A stretch of 64,000 nucleotides of DNA from Campylobacter concisus ATCC 51562. Its GTDB lineage: Bacteria; Campylobacterota; Campylobacteria; Campylobacterales; Campylobacteraceae. The first letter of the stretch is position 1. Every line of letters starts with the position of its first letter. The translations under genes and the position numbers were made by a program. The stretch lies in contig NZ_ANNI01000001.1 in NCBI RefSeq assembly GCF_000466745.1, positions 1-64,000 on the forward strand. The letters run 5' to 3'. This document shows, in pieces, positions 44,805 to 56,567 of the stretch. Below the pieces are notes generated by a model that saw nothing but the letters and a program-made list of their open reading frames with translations, was not told the origin of the DNA and did not search any database.

Positions 44805-44884
44805 TGTGAATAAATGTGAAAAGGAAAATATAATTTTTCACATTTCAAATAGCTGTATTTCGATGTTTAAAAGTACTTTTCACT
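44805..44884. other. oriC part 2: four DnaA boxes and AT-rich tract in the dnaA-dnaN gap
   Basis: TTATTCACA (minus, 44805-44813), CTTTTCACA (minus, 44815-44823), TTTTTCACA (plus, 44834-44842) and CTTTTCACT (plus, 44876-44884). An A-run and T-rich tract follows up to dnaN and could be the unwinding element. Together with the cluster before dnaA this resembles the bipartite oriC of H. pylori and relatives. Confidence 0.78.
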
Positions 44885-44942
44885 TTTTAACATCACCTAC
44901 TAAAACAAAAAAATTAAATTTAAAAATAGAAGGAAGTTTTTA

Positions 44943-46016
44943 ATGAAAGTTTTAATAAACAAAAATATGCTTGAAAGCATAGTAACAAATACAAATCCAT
45001 ATCTTGAAAAAAGAGATCTTAGTGCTATAACTTCTCACATTTATATCTCAGCAAAAGATGGTGTTTTAAACATAAAAGCAACTGATCATGAAATAGGCCT
45101 AGCATATAAGCTAAGTAATGTAAAAATCGTTGATGAAGGTTACGCAACTGCAAATGGTAAAAAACTACTTGACATTATAAAAAGTCTAAAAGACGAAGAA
45201 GTAATGTTAGAAACTGTAAATAACTATCTTTATATAAAACAAAAAAACTCAAAATACAAACTTCCAATGTATAAATTTGAAGATTTCCCAGAGTTTCCAA
45301 CGATTGAGGGCAAATCAAAATTTGATGTTGATGCTGTTATGTTAGGAAGAAGTTTAAAGAAAATTTTACCAAGTATTGATAGCAATAACCCAAAATTTGA
45401 ACTAAACGGAGCTTTTCTTGATATTAAAAAAGACTTTATAAATATCGTTGGTACTGATACGAGAAGACTTAGTATGTTTAGATTTCAAACACCAACAGAA
45501 AAAGAATTTTCACTTATAATCCCTAAAAAAGCTATCAATGAAATACAAAAACTATTTTTTGACAAGATAGAAATTTACTATGATGAAAATATCTTAATAG
45601 CTCAAAGCCAAAATTTTGAATTTTTCACAAAACTTATAAATGGCAAATTTCCAGATTACGAGCGTGTAATACCAAAAGAGGTAAGAAAAAGACTTCAACT
45701 AAGTAGAGATAAGATGATAGAGGGCATAAAAACTATCTCAATGCTAAGTGATACAATGAAAATATCTTTTGCGAAAGATAATATAACATTTGAAAGTGTT
45801 ATAGAAGATAATTCTGAAGCAAAAACTACAATAGATTATCAAACTGGTTTAGAGCTTGGAGATGAATTTTTCATAGGTATAAAAAATAGATATCTACTTG
45901 ACTTTTTAAGTAGCATCGAGGATGAAAATTTTGAGCTTGGATTTAATGAAAGCTCACTAGCATTTGTTGTAAATTCAAAAGAATTAACAACAGTAATAAT
46001 GCCGATAAATTTATAA
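44943..46016 (+). CDS. dnaN: DNA polymerase III beta clamp DnaN
   Basis: Sliding clamp that tethers polymerases to DNA. Seen: a full-length 357-residue protein with the three-domain clamp pattern and the conserved C-terminal 'ELTTVIMPINL'. GAAGGAAG precedes the ATG. dnaA-dnaN-gyrB order is the standard origin cluster. Confidence 0.96.
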   Translation: MKVLINKNMLESIVTNTNPYLEKRDLSAITSHIYISAKDGVLNIKATDHEIGLAYKLSNVKIVDEGYATANGKKLLDIIKSLKDEEVMLETVNNYLYIKQKNSKYKLPMYKFEDFPEFPTIEGKSKFDVDAVMLGRSLKKILPSIDSNNPKFELNGAFLDIKKDFINIVGTDTRRLSMFRFQTPTEKEFSLIIPKKAINEIQKLFFDKIEIYYDENILIAQSQNFEFFTKLINGKFPDYERVIPKEVRKRLQLSRDKMIEGIKTISMLSDTMKISFAKDNITFESVIEDNSEAKTTIDYQTGLELGDEFFIGIKNRYLLDFLSSIEDENFELGFNESSLAFVVNSKELTTVIMPINL

Positions 46017-46021
46017 GATAA

Positions 46022-48340
<2,319 letters not shown>

Positions 48341-48357
48341 AAGAAAAAGGATAAAAA

Positions 48358-48972
48358 ATGAGCGAAGAGATGAAGTATGGCGAGAAAATTTTGAAAGAAT
48401 TTGACGTAGAGAGTGACCTTGAGGTCTGGGAAAATAAGCAAATAAGGGACTATGTCATAAAGATCACTCTGCCTGAGTTTTGCTGCCTTTGCCCTCGCTC
48501 TGGTTATCCTGACTTTGCGACGATATATCTTGAATACATCCCAAACAAGCTAGTTGTCGAGCTAAAAGCGATAAAGCTTTATATAAATAGCTTTATGAGC
48601 CGCAACATCAGCCATGAAGATAGTATAAATGAAATTTACTCTGTTTTAGAGAAAAAACTTGAGCCAAAATTTATGAAGATAGTGGGCGACTTTAACCCAC
48701 GTGGAAATGTTCATACGGTTATTGAGATCAGCTCCGATCTAGTTGTAAAAAAGCCAGTTGAAGAGAAAGAATTTGCTCCAAAAAGTAGGGAGAGAAGCTT
48801 TAGCGATAAGCCACGTGAGAGACGAAGTACTAGTGATCGTGGCAATAGAGGCAGCAGAGATGATAAATTTAAAAAAGATGATAAGCCAAGAAGAAGCTCA
48901 AACAAAGAGGGCTTTAGAAAGATAAGCTATGCCGATGATAAGAAGCCAAAAGTAGTCAAAAAGGATAAATAA
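48358..48972 (+). CDS. queF: 7-cyano-7-deazaguanine reductase QueF with a basic disordered tail
   Basis: NADPH-dependent enzyme of queuosine synthesis that reduces preQ0 to preQ1. Seen: catalytic Cys45 in 'FCCLCPRSGYPDFATIY', 'ELKAIKLY' and 'FNPRGNVHTVIEI', the unimodular (type I) pattern, complete by about residue 130. An extra C-terminal tail of about 73 residues follows, with about 27 Lys or Arg plus Ser and Asp (e.g. 'SDKPRERRSTSDRGNRGSR'), predicted disordered and RNA-binding in character. Type I QueF normally ends near the end of the core. Follows gyrB by 17 bases and overlaps the HD gene by one base (TAATG). The tail's role is unknown. Confidence 0.9.
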   Translation: MSEEMKYGEKILKEFDVESDLEVWENKQIRDYVIKITLPEFCCLCPRSGYPDFATIYLEYIPNKLVVELKAIKLYINSFMSRNISHEDSINEIYSVLEKKLEPKFMKIVGDFNPRGNVHTVIEISSDLVVKKPVEEKEFAPKSRERSFSDKPRERRSTSDRGNRGSRDDKFKKDDKPRRSSNKEGFRKISYADDKKPKVVKKDK

Positions 48973-50207
48973 TGATAAGTGCTAAGCTTATAGAACATAT
49001 CTTTAAAGCAGCATCTATATCACGTTGGAACGACTATCCAAAGATGACAAATTTAGTCGAGCTTGATAAGCAGGCTCATAAATTTATCATCGCTTATTTC
49101 ATAGCAAAACAAGAACAAGATGCCGATATGAACTATATCATTGAGGCTGGAATTTTTGAGTTTTTAAGTAGGGTCGTGGTCACTGACATACGTCCAGATG
49201 TCTTTCATCATATACAAAAGACAAAAAAAGAGCAGATAAATAGCTGGGTTTTAAGTAATCTTGATAGCCTTATTTCAGATATTGAAAATGGCGAGTTTTT
49301 AGAGAGATTTAAAAGTTATTTTAAAAGTGATAAAAAGCATGAAAAAGAACGCCTCATCCTAAAAGCAGCTAGCTATCTTGCCACTAGGTGGGAATTTTCT
49401 ATCGTCTATCAAACGAGCCAATTTTTAAGTGATATAGAAGAGCTTAAAGCTAAGGTTGAAGAGGAGATGGAGGATTATTACGAGCTAATTGGCGTTAGAA
49501 AGATCGCTATGAATCAAAAATTAGCCCGCCTTGTAGATCTAAGTGGCAGGCTAAGGTTTCAAAAGCGCTGGGCACAAACGCCTCGCATCCCTGAAACTGC
49601 GGTCTTAGGACATATGCTAGTTGTTGCGATACTTAGCTATTTTTATTCACTCAAAGCAAAAGCTTGTAAAAAACGTCTAGAAAATAACTTCTTTTGTGCG
49701 CTATTTCACGACCTACCAGAGAGTCTCACAAGGGATATCATAAGCCCTGTGAAATACGGCGTAAAGGGGCTAAATGAGATCATTAGTGAGTATGAGATGA
49801 GGCTTATTGATGAGAGGATTTTGCCATTTGTGCCAGAAAAGATCAAAGATGAGTTTAGCTATATCCTTGGCATCAGAAAAGATGGCGAGAAATTTATAAA
49901 AGATGAGTTTGAAAATAGGACTTACGAGCGCAAGATCATATGCCACGAAGGGACGATGGAAAACGTAAATGAGGATAAATTTAACCCAATCGATGGTAAA
50001 GCACTAAAATACTGCGACAAGCTCTCAGCCTACATAGAAGCTGGAATTTCTATAAGCTACGGTGTCAAATCAAAAGAGCTAACTGACGGCTTTAATAATA
50101 TGTATAAATTTTTTAGCGAAAAACCTAAGATCGACGGAGTGGATTTTTTAGAAATTTGTGATGATTTTAATGAGCATTTTGGTTTAGAAAGACCCCCTCT
50201 CAGATAA
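48972..50207 (+). CDS. HD-domain phosphohydrolase-like protein
   Basis: A predicted metal-dependent phosphohydrolase; YfbR/YfbP-like HD proteins often dephosphorylate nucleotides. Seen: 411 residues, an N-terminal helical half, and an HD motif 'FCALFHDLPESLTRDIISP' (about residue 235-255), with a second His in 'VLGHMLVVAI' region upstream and 'CDKLSAYIEA' providing the last Asp. Its final codons (ERPPLR then TAA) are read from DNA that also encodes the 3' end of the SRP RNA on the other strand. Translationally coupled to queF by a one-base overlap. Confidence 0.8.
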   Translation: MISAKLIEHIFKAASISRWNDYPKMTNLVELDKQAHKFIIAYFIAKQEQDADMNYIIEAGIFEFLSRVVVTDIRPDVFHHIQKTKKEQINSWVLSNLDSLISDIENGEFLERFKSYFKSDKKHEKERLILKAASYLATRWEFSIVYQTSQFLSDIEELKAKVEEEMEDYYELIGVRKIAMNQKLARLVDLSGRLRFQKRWAQTPRIPETAVLGHMLVVAILSYFYSLKAKACKKRLENNFFCALFHDLPESLTRDIISPVKYGVKGLNEIISEYEMRLIDERILPFVPEKIKDEFSYILGIRKDGEKFIKDEFENRTYERKIICHEGTMENVNEDKFNPIDGKALKYCDKLSAYIEAGISISYGVKSKELTDGFNNMYKFFSEKPKIDGVDFLEICDDFNEHFGLERPPLR

Positions 50208-50297
50208 CTGCGGCACACACTTAATACAAGTGCTCTGCTGTGTTCCCACCCTGAAGCGGTGCTCATAAAAAGCATTGCACAGGTCTAAGAAGGAGCT
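50192..50297 (-). ncRNA. ffs: Signal recognition particle RNA, small bacterial type (ffs)
   Basis: Scaffold RNA of the SRP, binding Ffh for membrane targeting. Seen on the minus strand: the domain IV signature CAGG-GUG-GGAA-CAC-AGCAG (plus 50235-50253) with a GGAA tetraloop, and closing strands CUCCUUCUUAGA (5', plus 50284-50295) and UCUGAGAGGGGG (3', plus 50193-50204) that pair over 12 positions including G-U pairs. Length about 106. An upstream TATGAT places the start at about 50296-50297. The plus strand lacks these motifs. The 3' end overlaps the last codons of the HD gene by about 16 bases. The call is strong; the exact ends are estimates. Confidence 0.88.
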
Positions 50298-50302
50298 TCG
50301 CA

Positions 50303-50308
50303 ATCATA
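50303..50308 (-). promoter_or_regulatory. -10 element of ffs
   Basis: TATGAT on the minus strand, preceded by TTTCTG, 6-7 bases before the predicted SRP RNA 5' end. Confidence 0.6.
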
Positions 50309-50369
50309 CAGAAACTATACTTAAATTTTGTTTTATAGTTACATTTTTAAAAATTTAGCTTTAAAAGTA

Positions 50370-50375
50370 TATAAT
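50370..50375 (+). promoter_or_regulatory. -10 element of the 50404-50829 gene
   Basis: A perfect TATAAT preceded by a T-run and GCTTTAAAAG; transcription would begin about 25 bases before the ATG. Confidence 0.55.
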
Positions 50376-50403
50376 CAGCCCAAATTTCATAAAAAGTAGA
50401 GTA

Positions 50404-50829
50404 ATGTCTGGAAAGTTTAAACTTCGTTTTTTATCAGCTTTTAGAGATTTTTTTATCTATCATCACAAATCTTTAGAATTTCGTGCCAAAATTTTTGCCG
50501 CAATGATCTCTGCTAAATTTGACCCAGACGAAGATGATTTTTTTGTTTTAAATGACATTACAAATGAAATTTATGAAAATGACCAAACCAGAAAAGACTT
50601 TTTGATCCAAACTGTTAAAGAGTATGTAACAAGAGTTAAAAGAAACGATAGGATCACACTTGATGCACTACTTTTAAGTATTGATAAAGACCTAAAAGAT
50701 CACAAAAGATATGCCAAAAAGATAGATTTTTCACATCTTCGTCGCTTGATGAGTGGCTGTGAGGAAGAAATTTTAGTTCAGCAAAGGGTTTATGAGTTTT
50801 TAATAAACGAAGTTAAACTCTATTCTTAA
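50404..50829 (+). CDS. Conserved-looking hypothetical protein
   Basis: I do not recognise this 141-residue cytoplasmic protein. It is mostly helical, with N-terminal 'FLSAFRDFFIYHHKSLEFRAKIFAAMISAKF', an acidic 'DPDEDDFF' and a C-terminal basic-helical half. It has its own promoter and stands alone between ffs and the convergent flgE. Normal codon use suggests a real chromosomal gene. No motif points to a function. Confidence 0.65.
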   Translation: MSGKFKLRFLSAFRDFFIYHHKSLEFRAKIFAAMISAKFDPDEDDFFVLNDITNEIYENDQTRKDFLIQTVKEYVTRVKRNDRITLDALLLSIDKDLKDHKRYAKKIDFSHLRRLMSGCEEEILVQQRVYEFLINEVKLYS

Positions 50830-50874
50830 AACTATCATTCATTTTAAATTTTTAATCATCAACTAGCATAAAAA

Positions 50875-52476
50875 TTATTTCTTCATTTGAATAGCAGTCT
50901 GGATCATCTCATCACTTGTTGTGATACTTTTTGCACTAGCCTCATAAGCCTTTTGTGTGACTATAACCTCACTTAGCGCTTGACCAAGATCGACATTACT
51001 CATTTCAAGTTTATTTGCAAGAATTTGTGAGCCATAAATAGTCTCACCAGCTTTATTTTTATAAAAAAATGCTTCACCTGAATTTGGAGTTGCTTCATAG
51101 AGATTATCACCTACTTTTGATACGCCTTGCTCATTTTGGAAGTGAAATAGAGCTATTTTTGCAACTATAAATGAGCGAGAATTGTCAAAATTTGCCATGA
51201 TATTTCCACGATCATCAACGCTATATTTTGTGAGATTTCCTTCGGCGTAGCCATCTGCTTTTATGACAAAGTCTTTTTTTGAATTGGCCGAGCTTGTTAT
51301 GCCATTATAAACATTTGCATCTCCATCGCCAAGAAAATTTAAAGCTACGTTTCCAACGCTTGTTAATGTATTTGTAACAAGCCTACCGCTACCATCAAAA
51401 GTAAGTGTTCCCATAGCTGTATTTTGTACAACACCATTAGCATCAGTTATCGTAGCTGTTGTATTCCAGGTAGTTTGATTGCCACCTTGAGGGATTTGCT
51501 TTGTAAAATTTATAGTTACTAAGCTCTTTGTACCATCACTGTTATATATCTCTGAGCTTAGTTTTTCTTTATTAGCTACTTCAACTAGTGAAGTAACTTC
51601 AGCTTTTACATCTAAGCTAGCAAAATTCATAAATTTTAGGCTTTTATTGTTTATATGCCAGCTGCCATCGCTCTCTAGCGTGGTTGAAAACTCACTAAAT
51701 TTACCATCGCCGTCTTTTACTTTTACCACTACGCTATCGCCTGCTTTTGCACCAAACCTTGTCTGACTTAGCGGAATTTGTCCATTTAGTGAGATAGTTT
51801 TGTTTGTATTATCGAGTGTATAATTAAAATTTGTCGCATCAATGGCTGTTGTTCGTTTATCTGTTATAAGGCTTGAGTCTAGGTTGCCTTTTAAATTTAT
51901 ATTTTTTGTTTGCTTGGCTGGCATATATAAAAAATGAGGTAAATTTATACCTTTTTGTGAGCCAGTATCGCCTAGTTTTAGATCCTCTTCTTTTGCAGTA
52001 AATGCCTGCGTGGTACCTTTTGTTTGACCATATTTTCTAAGAGCATTAGCACTTGGAGTGACTGGAGTAAAACTTGTTAACGTACCAAGAAGCAAGTTGC
52101 CTTTATTATCTACTAAATTTCCAGCCCCATCTATATCGAAGCTACCTGTTCTTGTGTAGTAGTTTCTACCATTTTTATCAACGACACCAAAAAAGCCTTT
52201 ACCGCCTATAGCTAGGTCGAAGTTATTATCAGTATTTTGAAAACTACCATTTGTCATCTTTAAAGCTGTCGTTTGTTTTGTAGCTCCAAGACCTACTTGA
52301 TTGTTAGTTGGACCACTTCCAGCAGAAGCCATATGTTGATTGATTAAATTTTTAAACTCAGGGATTGAAGCTTTAAAACCTACGTTGTTGATATTTGAGA
52401 TATTATTTGCCCAAACATCCATGCCAAAGCTTTGTGTTTTAATGCCACTAATTCCGTTGTAAAAACCTCTCATCAT
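50875..52476 (-). CDS. flgE: Flagellar hook protein FlgE, short form (flgD-linked)
   Basis: Hook-type axial protein. Seen: the N-terminal 'GFYNGISGIKTQSFGMDVWANNISNINNVGF' region, a D1 core, a central insertion and a C-terminal 'SNVDLGQALSEVIVTQKAYEA'. 533 residues, close to other bacterial FlgE and distinct from the large FlgE at 37157. Begins 5 bases after flgD stops and is read from the sigma54 promoter before fliK. In C. jejuni the equivalent gene in the fliK-flgD-flgE order exists beside a separate large hook gene. Confidence 0.93.
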   Translation of the reverse strand: MMRGFYNGISGIKTQSFGMDVWANNISNINNVGFKASIPEFKNLINQHMASAGSGPTNNQVGLGATKQTTALKMTNGSFQNTDNNFDLAIGGKGFFGVVDKNGRNYYTRTGSFDIDGAGNLVDNKGNLLLGTLTSFTPVTPSANALRKYGQTKGTTQAFTAKEEDLKLGDTGSQKGINLPHFLYMPAKQTKNINLKGNLDSSLITDKRTTAIDATNFNYTLDNTNKTISLNGQIPLSQTRFGAKAGDSVVVKVKDGDGKFSEFSTTLESDGSWHINNKSLKFMNFASLDVKAEVTSLVEVANKEKLSSEIYNSDGTKSLVTINFTKQIPQGGNQTTWNTTATITDANGVVQNTAMGTLTFDGSGRLVTNTLTSVGNVALNFLGDGDANVYNGITSSANSKKDFVIKADGYAEGNLTKYSVDDRGNIMANFDNSRSFIVAKIALFHFQNEQGVSKVGDNLYEATPNSGEAFFYKNKAGETIYGSQILANKLEMSNVDLGQALSEVIVTQKAYEASAKSITTSDEMIQTAIQMKK

Positions 52477-52481
52477 GGCTT

Positions 52482-53189
52482 TTATCCTTCGTAAAATTCA
52501 GATATTTTATCCATTGGGACATATTCGCCTGCGATTTTTATCATGGCTTTGCCGTCTACAAATTTTACTGCCTCGACTGGATAGCTACCTACTTGAGTCT
52601 TGTATGAATTACCATCTTTTCCAGTGTAATTAACAGAAACTGTATATGCGCCGTTTGGTAATTGTTTTCCAGAATCATCTTTACCATCCCAAGATATTCT
52701 GCGAACTCCTGATTTTAGATCTTTTATATCAATTGAACGAACGACCTCTCCATTTGCATTTTTAATTTCAAGCTTGCCATTTGCAAGATCTGATTTAAAA
52801 TAAAGTGCAAAATTTACAGTTTTTTGCTCATCTGTTAGTAAAACTGAGTTTGAACCAGTTGAGACCATTTTGCCAAGAGCTGATATGGCGTAGGCATTTG
52901 CATTTGATTTTAATTGATTTACAAGCTCTTTCATAGCTGAGTTTGTATTTTGTTGCATCTCTAGCGATGCTAGCTGGCTAGTTTGTGTGAGCATCTTTTC
53001 AGTATCCATAGGACTTGTTGGGTCTTGATACTGAAGCTCTGTTAAAAGTAGCTTCATAAATGCATCTTTATCTAGCTGCGCATTTGGGTTAGTTCCTGTG
53101 CCAGCTGCCGCATCTTGCTTTGCTTTTGCCTTTTTCTCAGCGTTTTTTTGTTGAGTTGTTTGTGTAGTTATATCTGAAACTGAAGCCAT
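52482..53189 (-). CDS. flgD: Flagellar hook-capping protein FlgD
   Basis: Caps the growing hook so FlgE subunits can add. Seen: N-terminal Gln/Ala-rich region, the FlgD motif 'LDKDAFMKLLLTELQYQDPTSPMD' around residues 38-62, and C-terminal Ig/tudor-like domains ending 'VKFVDGKAMIKIAGEYVP'. 235 residues. Co-transcribed with fliK upstream and flgE downstream, as part of hook assembly. Confidence 0.94.
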   Translation of the reverse strand: MASVSDITTQTTQQKNAEKKAKAKQDAAAGTGTNPNAQLDKDAFMKLLLTELQYQDPTSPMDTEKMLTQTSQLASLEMQQNTNSAMKELVNQLKSNANAYAISALGKMVSTGSNSVLLTDEQKTVNFALYFKSDLANGKLEIKNANGEVVRSIDIKDLKSGVRRISWDGKDDSGKQLPNGAYTVSVNYTGKDGNSYKTQVGSYPVEAVKFVDGKAMIKIAGEYVPMDKISEFYEG

Positions 53190-53197
53190 GATCTCTC

Positions 53198-54589
53198 CTA
53201 AATATATCTTGGTATTACTAGCTCAAGCAAGCTTTGTTCCGCTTGAGTGTTTTCGCTCTCATCGCTTTGATTTGAGCTGTATTTGTTTTTTGCTTGTTCT
53301 TTTTTATCTTGTCTTTGATTTTGATCTGAGAAATTCATCTCAAGCTCGGTAAATCCCATATTCACAAGACTATTTTTAAACTCGGCTTGATTTTGTAAAA
53401 AGAGATTCATCGTAGCCGTGGTTGAGTTAAAATTTACATGTAAGTTGTTGCCACGATTTACCATCGTGATCTCAACTTCGCCTAAATTTAGTGGATTAAG
53501 CGTGATGTTAAAACGAGTGATCGGAGCTTTGTAGTTTTGCACCTGCTCTTTTAGCGTAGAAGAGAAGTTGCTAAGCGTCTCTTTTATCTCAGCCTTTGTC
53601 TGAAGCTGGTGTTTAGCGCTATTTGCGATATCTTTTACCATTTGATTTAGCTCTGATTTATTATCGCTTGCAAAGGTCTCTTCGGTTGGCTCACTTTTGG
53701 TCATCTGCTCTCTTTCTGGAAATAGTAGTGACTCAAGAGTTGGGGCTTTTTGTGCCTTTTGCTCGTGTAAATTTACCTTTGCTTTTGGCTCGTTTTCTAG
53801 CTCTATATCTAATGACTCATCGTCAAGTTTTACTTCGCTATCATCTAGCTTTTTAGGCTCTTCTTTTACTAAATTTTTAACTTCATTAGTTGGATTTGTC
53901 ACTACCTCTTTTAATAAAGTATCGAGCTTTACGACCTCTTTTGGTTCATTTTTTATGATAGTTTGCTCGACCTCGTTTTTTAGCTCTTTTAGGTAAAAAG
54001 GCTTGTCTTCGGTTTTTATTGGTGTGAAAAATTCTTGCTTACCTAAATTTTTAAACATCTCATTTAGTTTTGGCACATCTTCGTTTGAAATTTCTATATT
54101 TTCAAGGCCAAGGTCAAATTTCTTAGCAAGATCAATAAGGTCACTAACGCTCTTAACATTACTAAGCTCTTCGACGTTTTCAGGCACACTTAAGAAATTT
54201 GCTATTTTGTCGCTAAAATTTGGGAATTTGCTTACTTTTTCATTTCCATTTAGAATTTCTAAAACCTGCAAAAGCTGCATGAAATTTGCATTTTCATAAA
54301 GCTCGTTTTTTGTGTTTTCGTCCAATTTTTCTTCAAGTGCGGTTGAAATTTTTGCTGCATTTTCACTTTGAGCTTTTTGTAGCGTCTCTTTTTGAGTATC
54401 AACCGTTTTTACTATCTCTTTGATATCTTTTTCAGTTATCTTTTGTCCGCTATTTGCCTTGCTCGCAGCTGCATCTAAAACCATCGACAAAAACTCGCCG
54501 TTGTTTTGAGATTTCTTTGCAGTTGTAGACTTTTTGGTGGCCGCAGGAGCTAACAAATCTACGTTGTTTTTCGCTGTATAAGCTTGCAT
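53198..54589 (-). CDS. fliK: Flagellar hook-length control protein FliK
   Basis: Secreted ruler that measures the hook and switches export specificity. Seen: a low-complexity N-terminal and central region rich in Lys, Glu, Asn and Thr, typical of the flexible ruler, and a C-terminal Flg_hook domain (about 355-430) with 'ITLNPLNLGEVEITMVNRG', then a polar tail. 463 residues. First gene of the fliK-flgD-flgE operon under a sigma54 promoter. Confidence 0.88.
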   Translation of the reverse strand: MQAYTAKNNVDLLAPAATKKSTTAKKSQNNGEFLSMVLDAAASKANSGQKITEKDIKEIVKTVDTQKETLQKAQSENAAKISTALEEKLDENTKNELYENANFMQLLQVLEILNGNEKVSKFPNFSDKIANFLSVPENVEELSNVKSVSDLIDLAKKFDLGLENIEISNEDVPKLNEMFKNLGKQEFFTPIKTEDKPFYLKELKNEVEQTIIKNEPKEVVKLDTLLKEVVTNPTNEVKNLVKEEPKKLDDSEVKLDDESLDIELENEPKAKVNLHEQKAQKAPTLESLLFPEREQMTKSEPTEETFASDNKSELNQMVKDIANSAKHQLQTKAEIKETLSNFSSTLKEQVQNYKAPITRFNITLNPLNLGEVEITMVNRGNNLHVNFNSTTATMNLFLQNQAEFKNSLVNMGFTELEMNFSDQNQRQDKKEQAKNKYSSNQSDESENTQAEQSLLELVIPRYI

Positions 54590-54624
54590 TTAAACCTTTC
54601 AAATTTTTAAACTTAATGCGAAAC

Positions 54625-54642
54625 ATGCAAAATCTATTCCAA
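54625..54642 (-). promoter_or_regulatory. Sigma54 (RpoN) promoter of the fliK-flgD-flgE operon
   Basis: On the minus strand TTGGAATAGATTTTGCAT, with GG at 54640-54639 and GC at 54628-54627 and 10 bases between, the -24/-12 pattern. Transcription would start near 54615, 26 bases before the fliK ATG. Same class as the flgE promoter at 37098. Confidence 0.85.
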
Positions 54643-54686
54643 AAATTAATTTCTTGATATCAGCTTAAAATTTATAAAAATTTGGC

Positions 54687-54692
54687 TATAAT
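54687..54692 (+). promoter_or_regulatory. -10 element of typA
   Basis: TATAAT preceded by AAATTTGGC, the T-run plus -10 form of a Campylobacter sigma70 promoter; about 58 bases before the start codon. Confidence 0.65.
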
Positions 54693-54750
54693 CTGCCCCT
54701 ATTTTAAAACTAATGAAGCGAAAATAGCAAACTAATAAACGGAGAAAACT

Positions 54751-56553
54751 TTGGAAAAGATACGAAATATAGCCGTCATCGCACACGTCGACCACGGTAA
54801 AACAACAATGGTTGATGAGCTTTTGAAGCAGTCAGGAACATTTAACGAACATCAAAGCGTTGGCGAACGTGTCATGGATAGCAACGACATCGAAAGAGAA
54901 CGTGGCATCACGATCCTTTCTAAAAATACTGCTATTCGCTACAAAGATACAAAGATCAACATCATTGACACCCCAGGCCACGCCGACTTTGGTGGCGAGG
55001 TAGAGCGCGTTCTTAAGATGGTTGATGGCGTTTTGCTACTTGTTGATGCGCAAGAAGGTGTTATGCCACAAACTAAATTTGTCGTCAAAAAGGCGCTCTC
55101 ACTAGGACTTCGCCCAATCGTCGTTGTAAATAAGATAGATAAACCTGCAGGCGATCCAGACCGCGTTATAAATGAAATTTTTGACCTTTTTGTAGCACTT
55201 GACGCAAACGATGAGCAGTTAGAATTCCCAGTAGTTTATGCCGCTGCTAAAAATGGCTACGCAAAGCTAAAACTAAGCGATGAAAATATAAATATGCAGC
55301 CACTTTTTGAGACTATCTTGGCTCACGTACCAGCTCCAAGTGGTAGCGATGAAAACCCACTTCAGCTTCAAGTTTTTACTCTTGATTATGATAACTACGT
55401 TGGCAAGATCGGTATTGCAAGAATTTTTAATGGCAAAATATCTAAAAACCAAAATGTTATGCTTGCAAAGGCTGATGGCACAAAGACAACTGGTAGAATT
55501 TCAAAGTTAATTGGTTTTATGGGTCTTGAAAGAACCGATATTAACGAAGCTGGTACTGGCGACATCGTAGCGATCGCTGGCTTTGATGCGCTTGACGTTG
55601 GCGATAGCGTCGTTGATCCAAACAACCCTCATCCGCTTGATCCACTCCATATCGAAGAGCCAACCCTTAGCGTTGTATTTTCTGTAAATGACGGCCCACT
55701 AGCAGGCACTGAAGGCAAACACGTCACATCAAACAAGATCGATGAGCGCCTTGCAAACGAGATGAAGACAAATATCGCGATGAAATACGAAAATATCGGC
55801 GAGGGCAAATTTAAAGTAAGTGGTCGTGGCGAGCTTCAGATTACTATTTTGGCTGAAAATATGCGCCGCGAGGGCTATGAATTTTTACTTGGCAGACCTG
55901 AGGTCATCGTAAAAGAGATAAACGGCGTAAAATGCGAGCCATACGAGCTTTTGGTTATCGATGCGCCTGATGATACGACAGGCACAGTCATAGAAAAACT
56001 TGGCAAAAGAAAAGCGGAAATGGTCTCTATGAACCCAACAGGCGATGGCCAAACAAGGATCGAGTTTGAGATCCCAGCGCGTGGGCTTATCGGCTTTAGA
56101 AGCCAGTTTTTGACTGATACAAAAGGCGAGGGCGTTATGAACCACAGCTTTTTGGAGTTTAGACCACTTAGTGGAACAGTGGAGCACAGAACAAATGGTG
56201 CTTTAGTTTCGATGGAAAACGGAGTAACGCTTGCTTATTCGCTATTTAACTTGCAAGATCGTGGTGTGCTTTTCCTTGATCCGCAAGCAAAAGTCTATGT
56301 GGGCATGATCATCGGCGAGCACAGCCGTCCAAACGACCTTGATGTAAATCCTATCAAGGGCAAAAACCTAACAAATGTGCGTGCAAGCGGTAGCGACGAT
56401 GCGATCAAGCTTGTGCCACCTAGAAAGCTAAGCCTTGAGCGCGCGCTAGAGTGGATAGAAGATGACGAGCTAGTCGAGGTTACGCCTATAAATATCCGCG
56501 TTCGCAAGCGCTATTTAGATCCAACAGAACGCAAAAGAAAAGCAAAACTCTAA
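54751..56553 (+). CDS. typA: Ribosome-associated GTPase TypA (BipA)
   Basis: Translation-factor GTPase that assists ribosome assembly at low temperature and under stress. Seen: G1 '[10 protein letters not shown]', 'RERGITI', G3 'DTPGHADFG', G4 'VNKID', G5-like 'AAKNGYAKL', EF-G-like domains II-III, and the TypA C-terminal domain ('[18 protein letters not shown]'). 600 residues, complete. TTG start at 54751 with GGAG 6 bases upstream. A strong palindromic terminator follows. Confidence 0.97.
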   Translation: MEKIRNIAVIAHVDHGKTTMVDELLKQSGTFNEHQSVGERVMDSNDIERERGITILSKNTAIRYKDTKINIIDTPGHADFGGEVERVLKMVDGVLLLVDAQEGVMPQTKFVVKKALSLGLRPIVVVNKIDKPAGDPDRVINEIFDLFVALDANDEQLEFPVVYAAAKNGYAKLKLSDENINMQPLFETILAHVPAPSGSDENPLQLQVFTLDYDNYVGKIGIARIFNGKISKNQNVMLAKADGTKTTGRISKLIGFMGLERTDINEAGTGDIVAIAGFDALDVGDSVVDPNNPHPLDPLHIEEPTLSVVFSVNDGPLAGTEGKHVTSNKIDERLANEMKTNIAMKYENIGEGKFKVSGRGELQITILAENMRREGYEFLLGRPEVIVKEINGVKCEPYELLVIDAPDDTTGTVIEKLGKRKAEMVSMNPTGDGQTRIEFEIPARGLIGFRSQFLTDTKGEGVMNHSFLEFRPLSGTVEHRTNGALVSMENGVTLAYSLFNLQDRGVLFLDPQAKVYVGMIIGEHSRPNDLDVNPIKGKNLTNVRASGSDDAIKLVPPRKLSLERALEWIEDDELVEVTPINIRVRKRYLDPTERKRKAKL

Positions 56554-56567
56554 TCAAATTTTATCAT

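Noticed and set aside
50231..50312. Reading the SRP-like region as a plus-strand hairpin RNA
   Set aside because: The plus strand also pairs (UCUG-CAGA), but the CAGG/GGAA/AGCAG signature, the 12-position closing helix and the -10 element exist only on the minus strand.
53623..54299. Plus-strand frames opposite fliK
   Set aside because: They mirror the low-complexity fliK coding strand and lack start signals and motifs.
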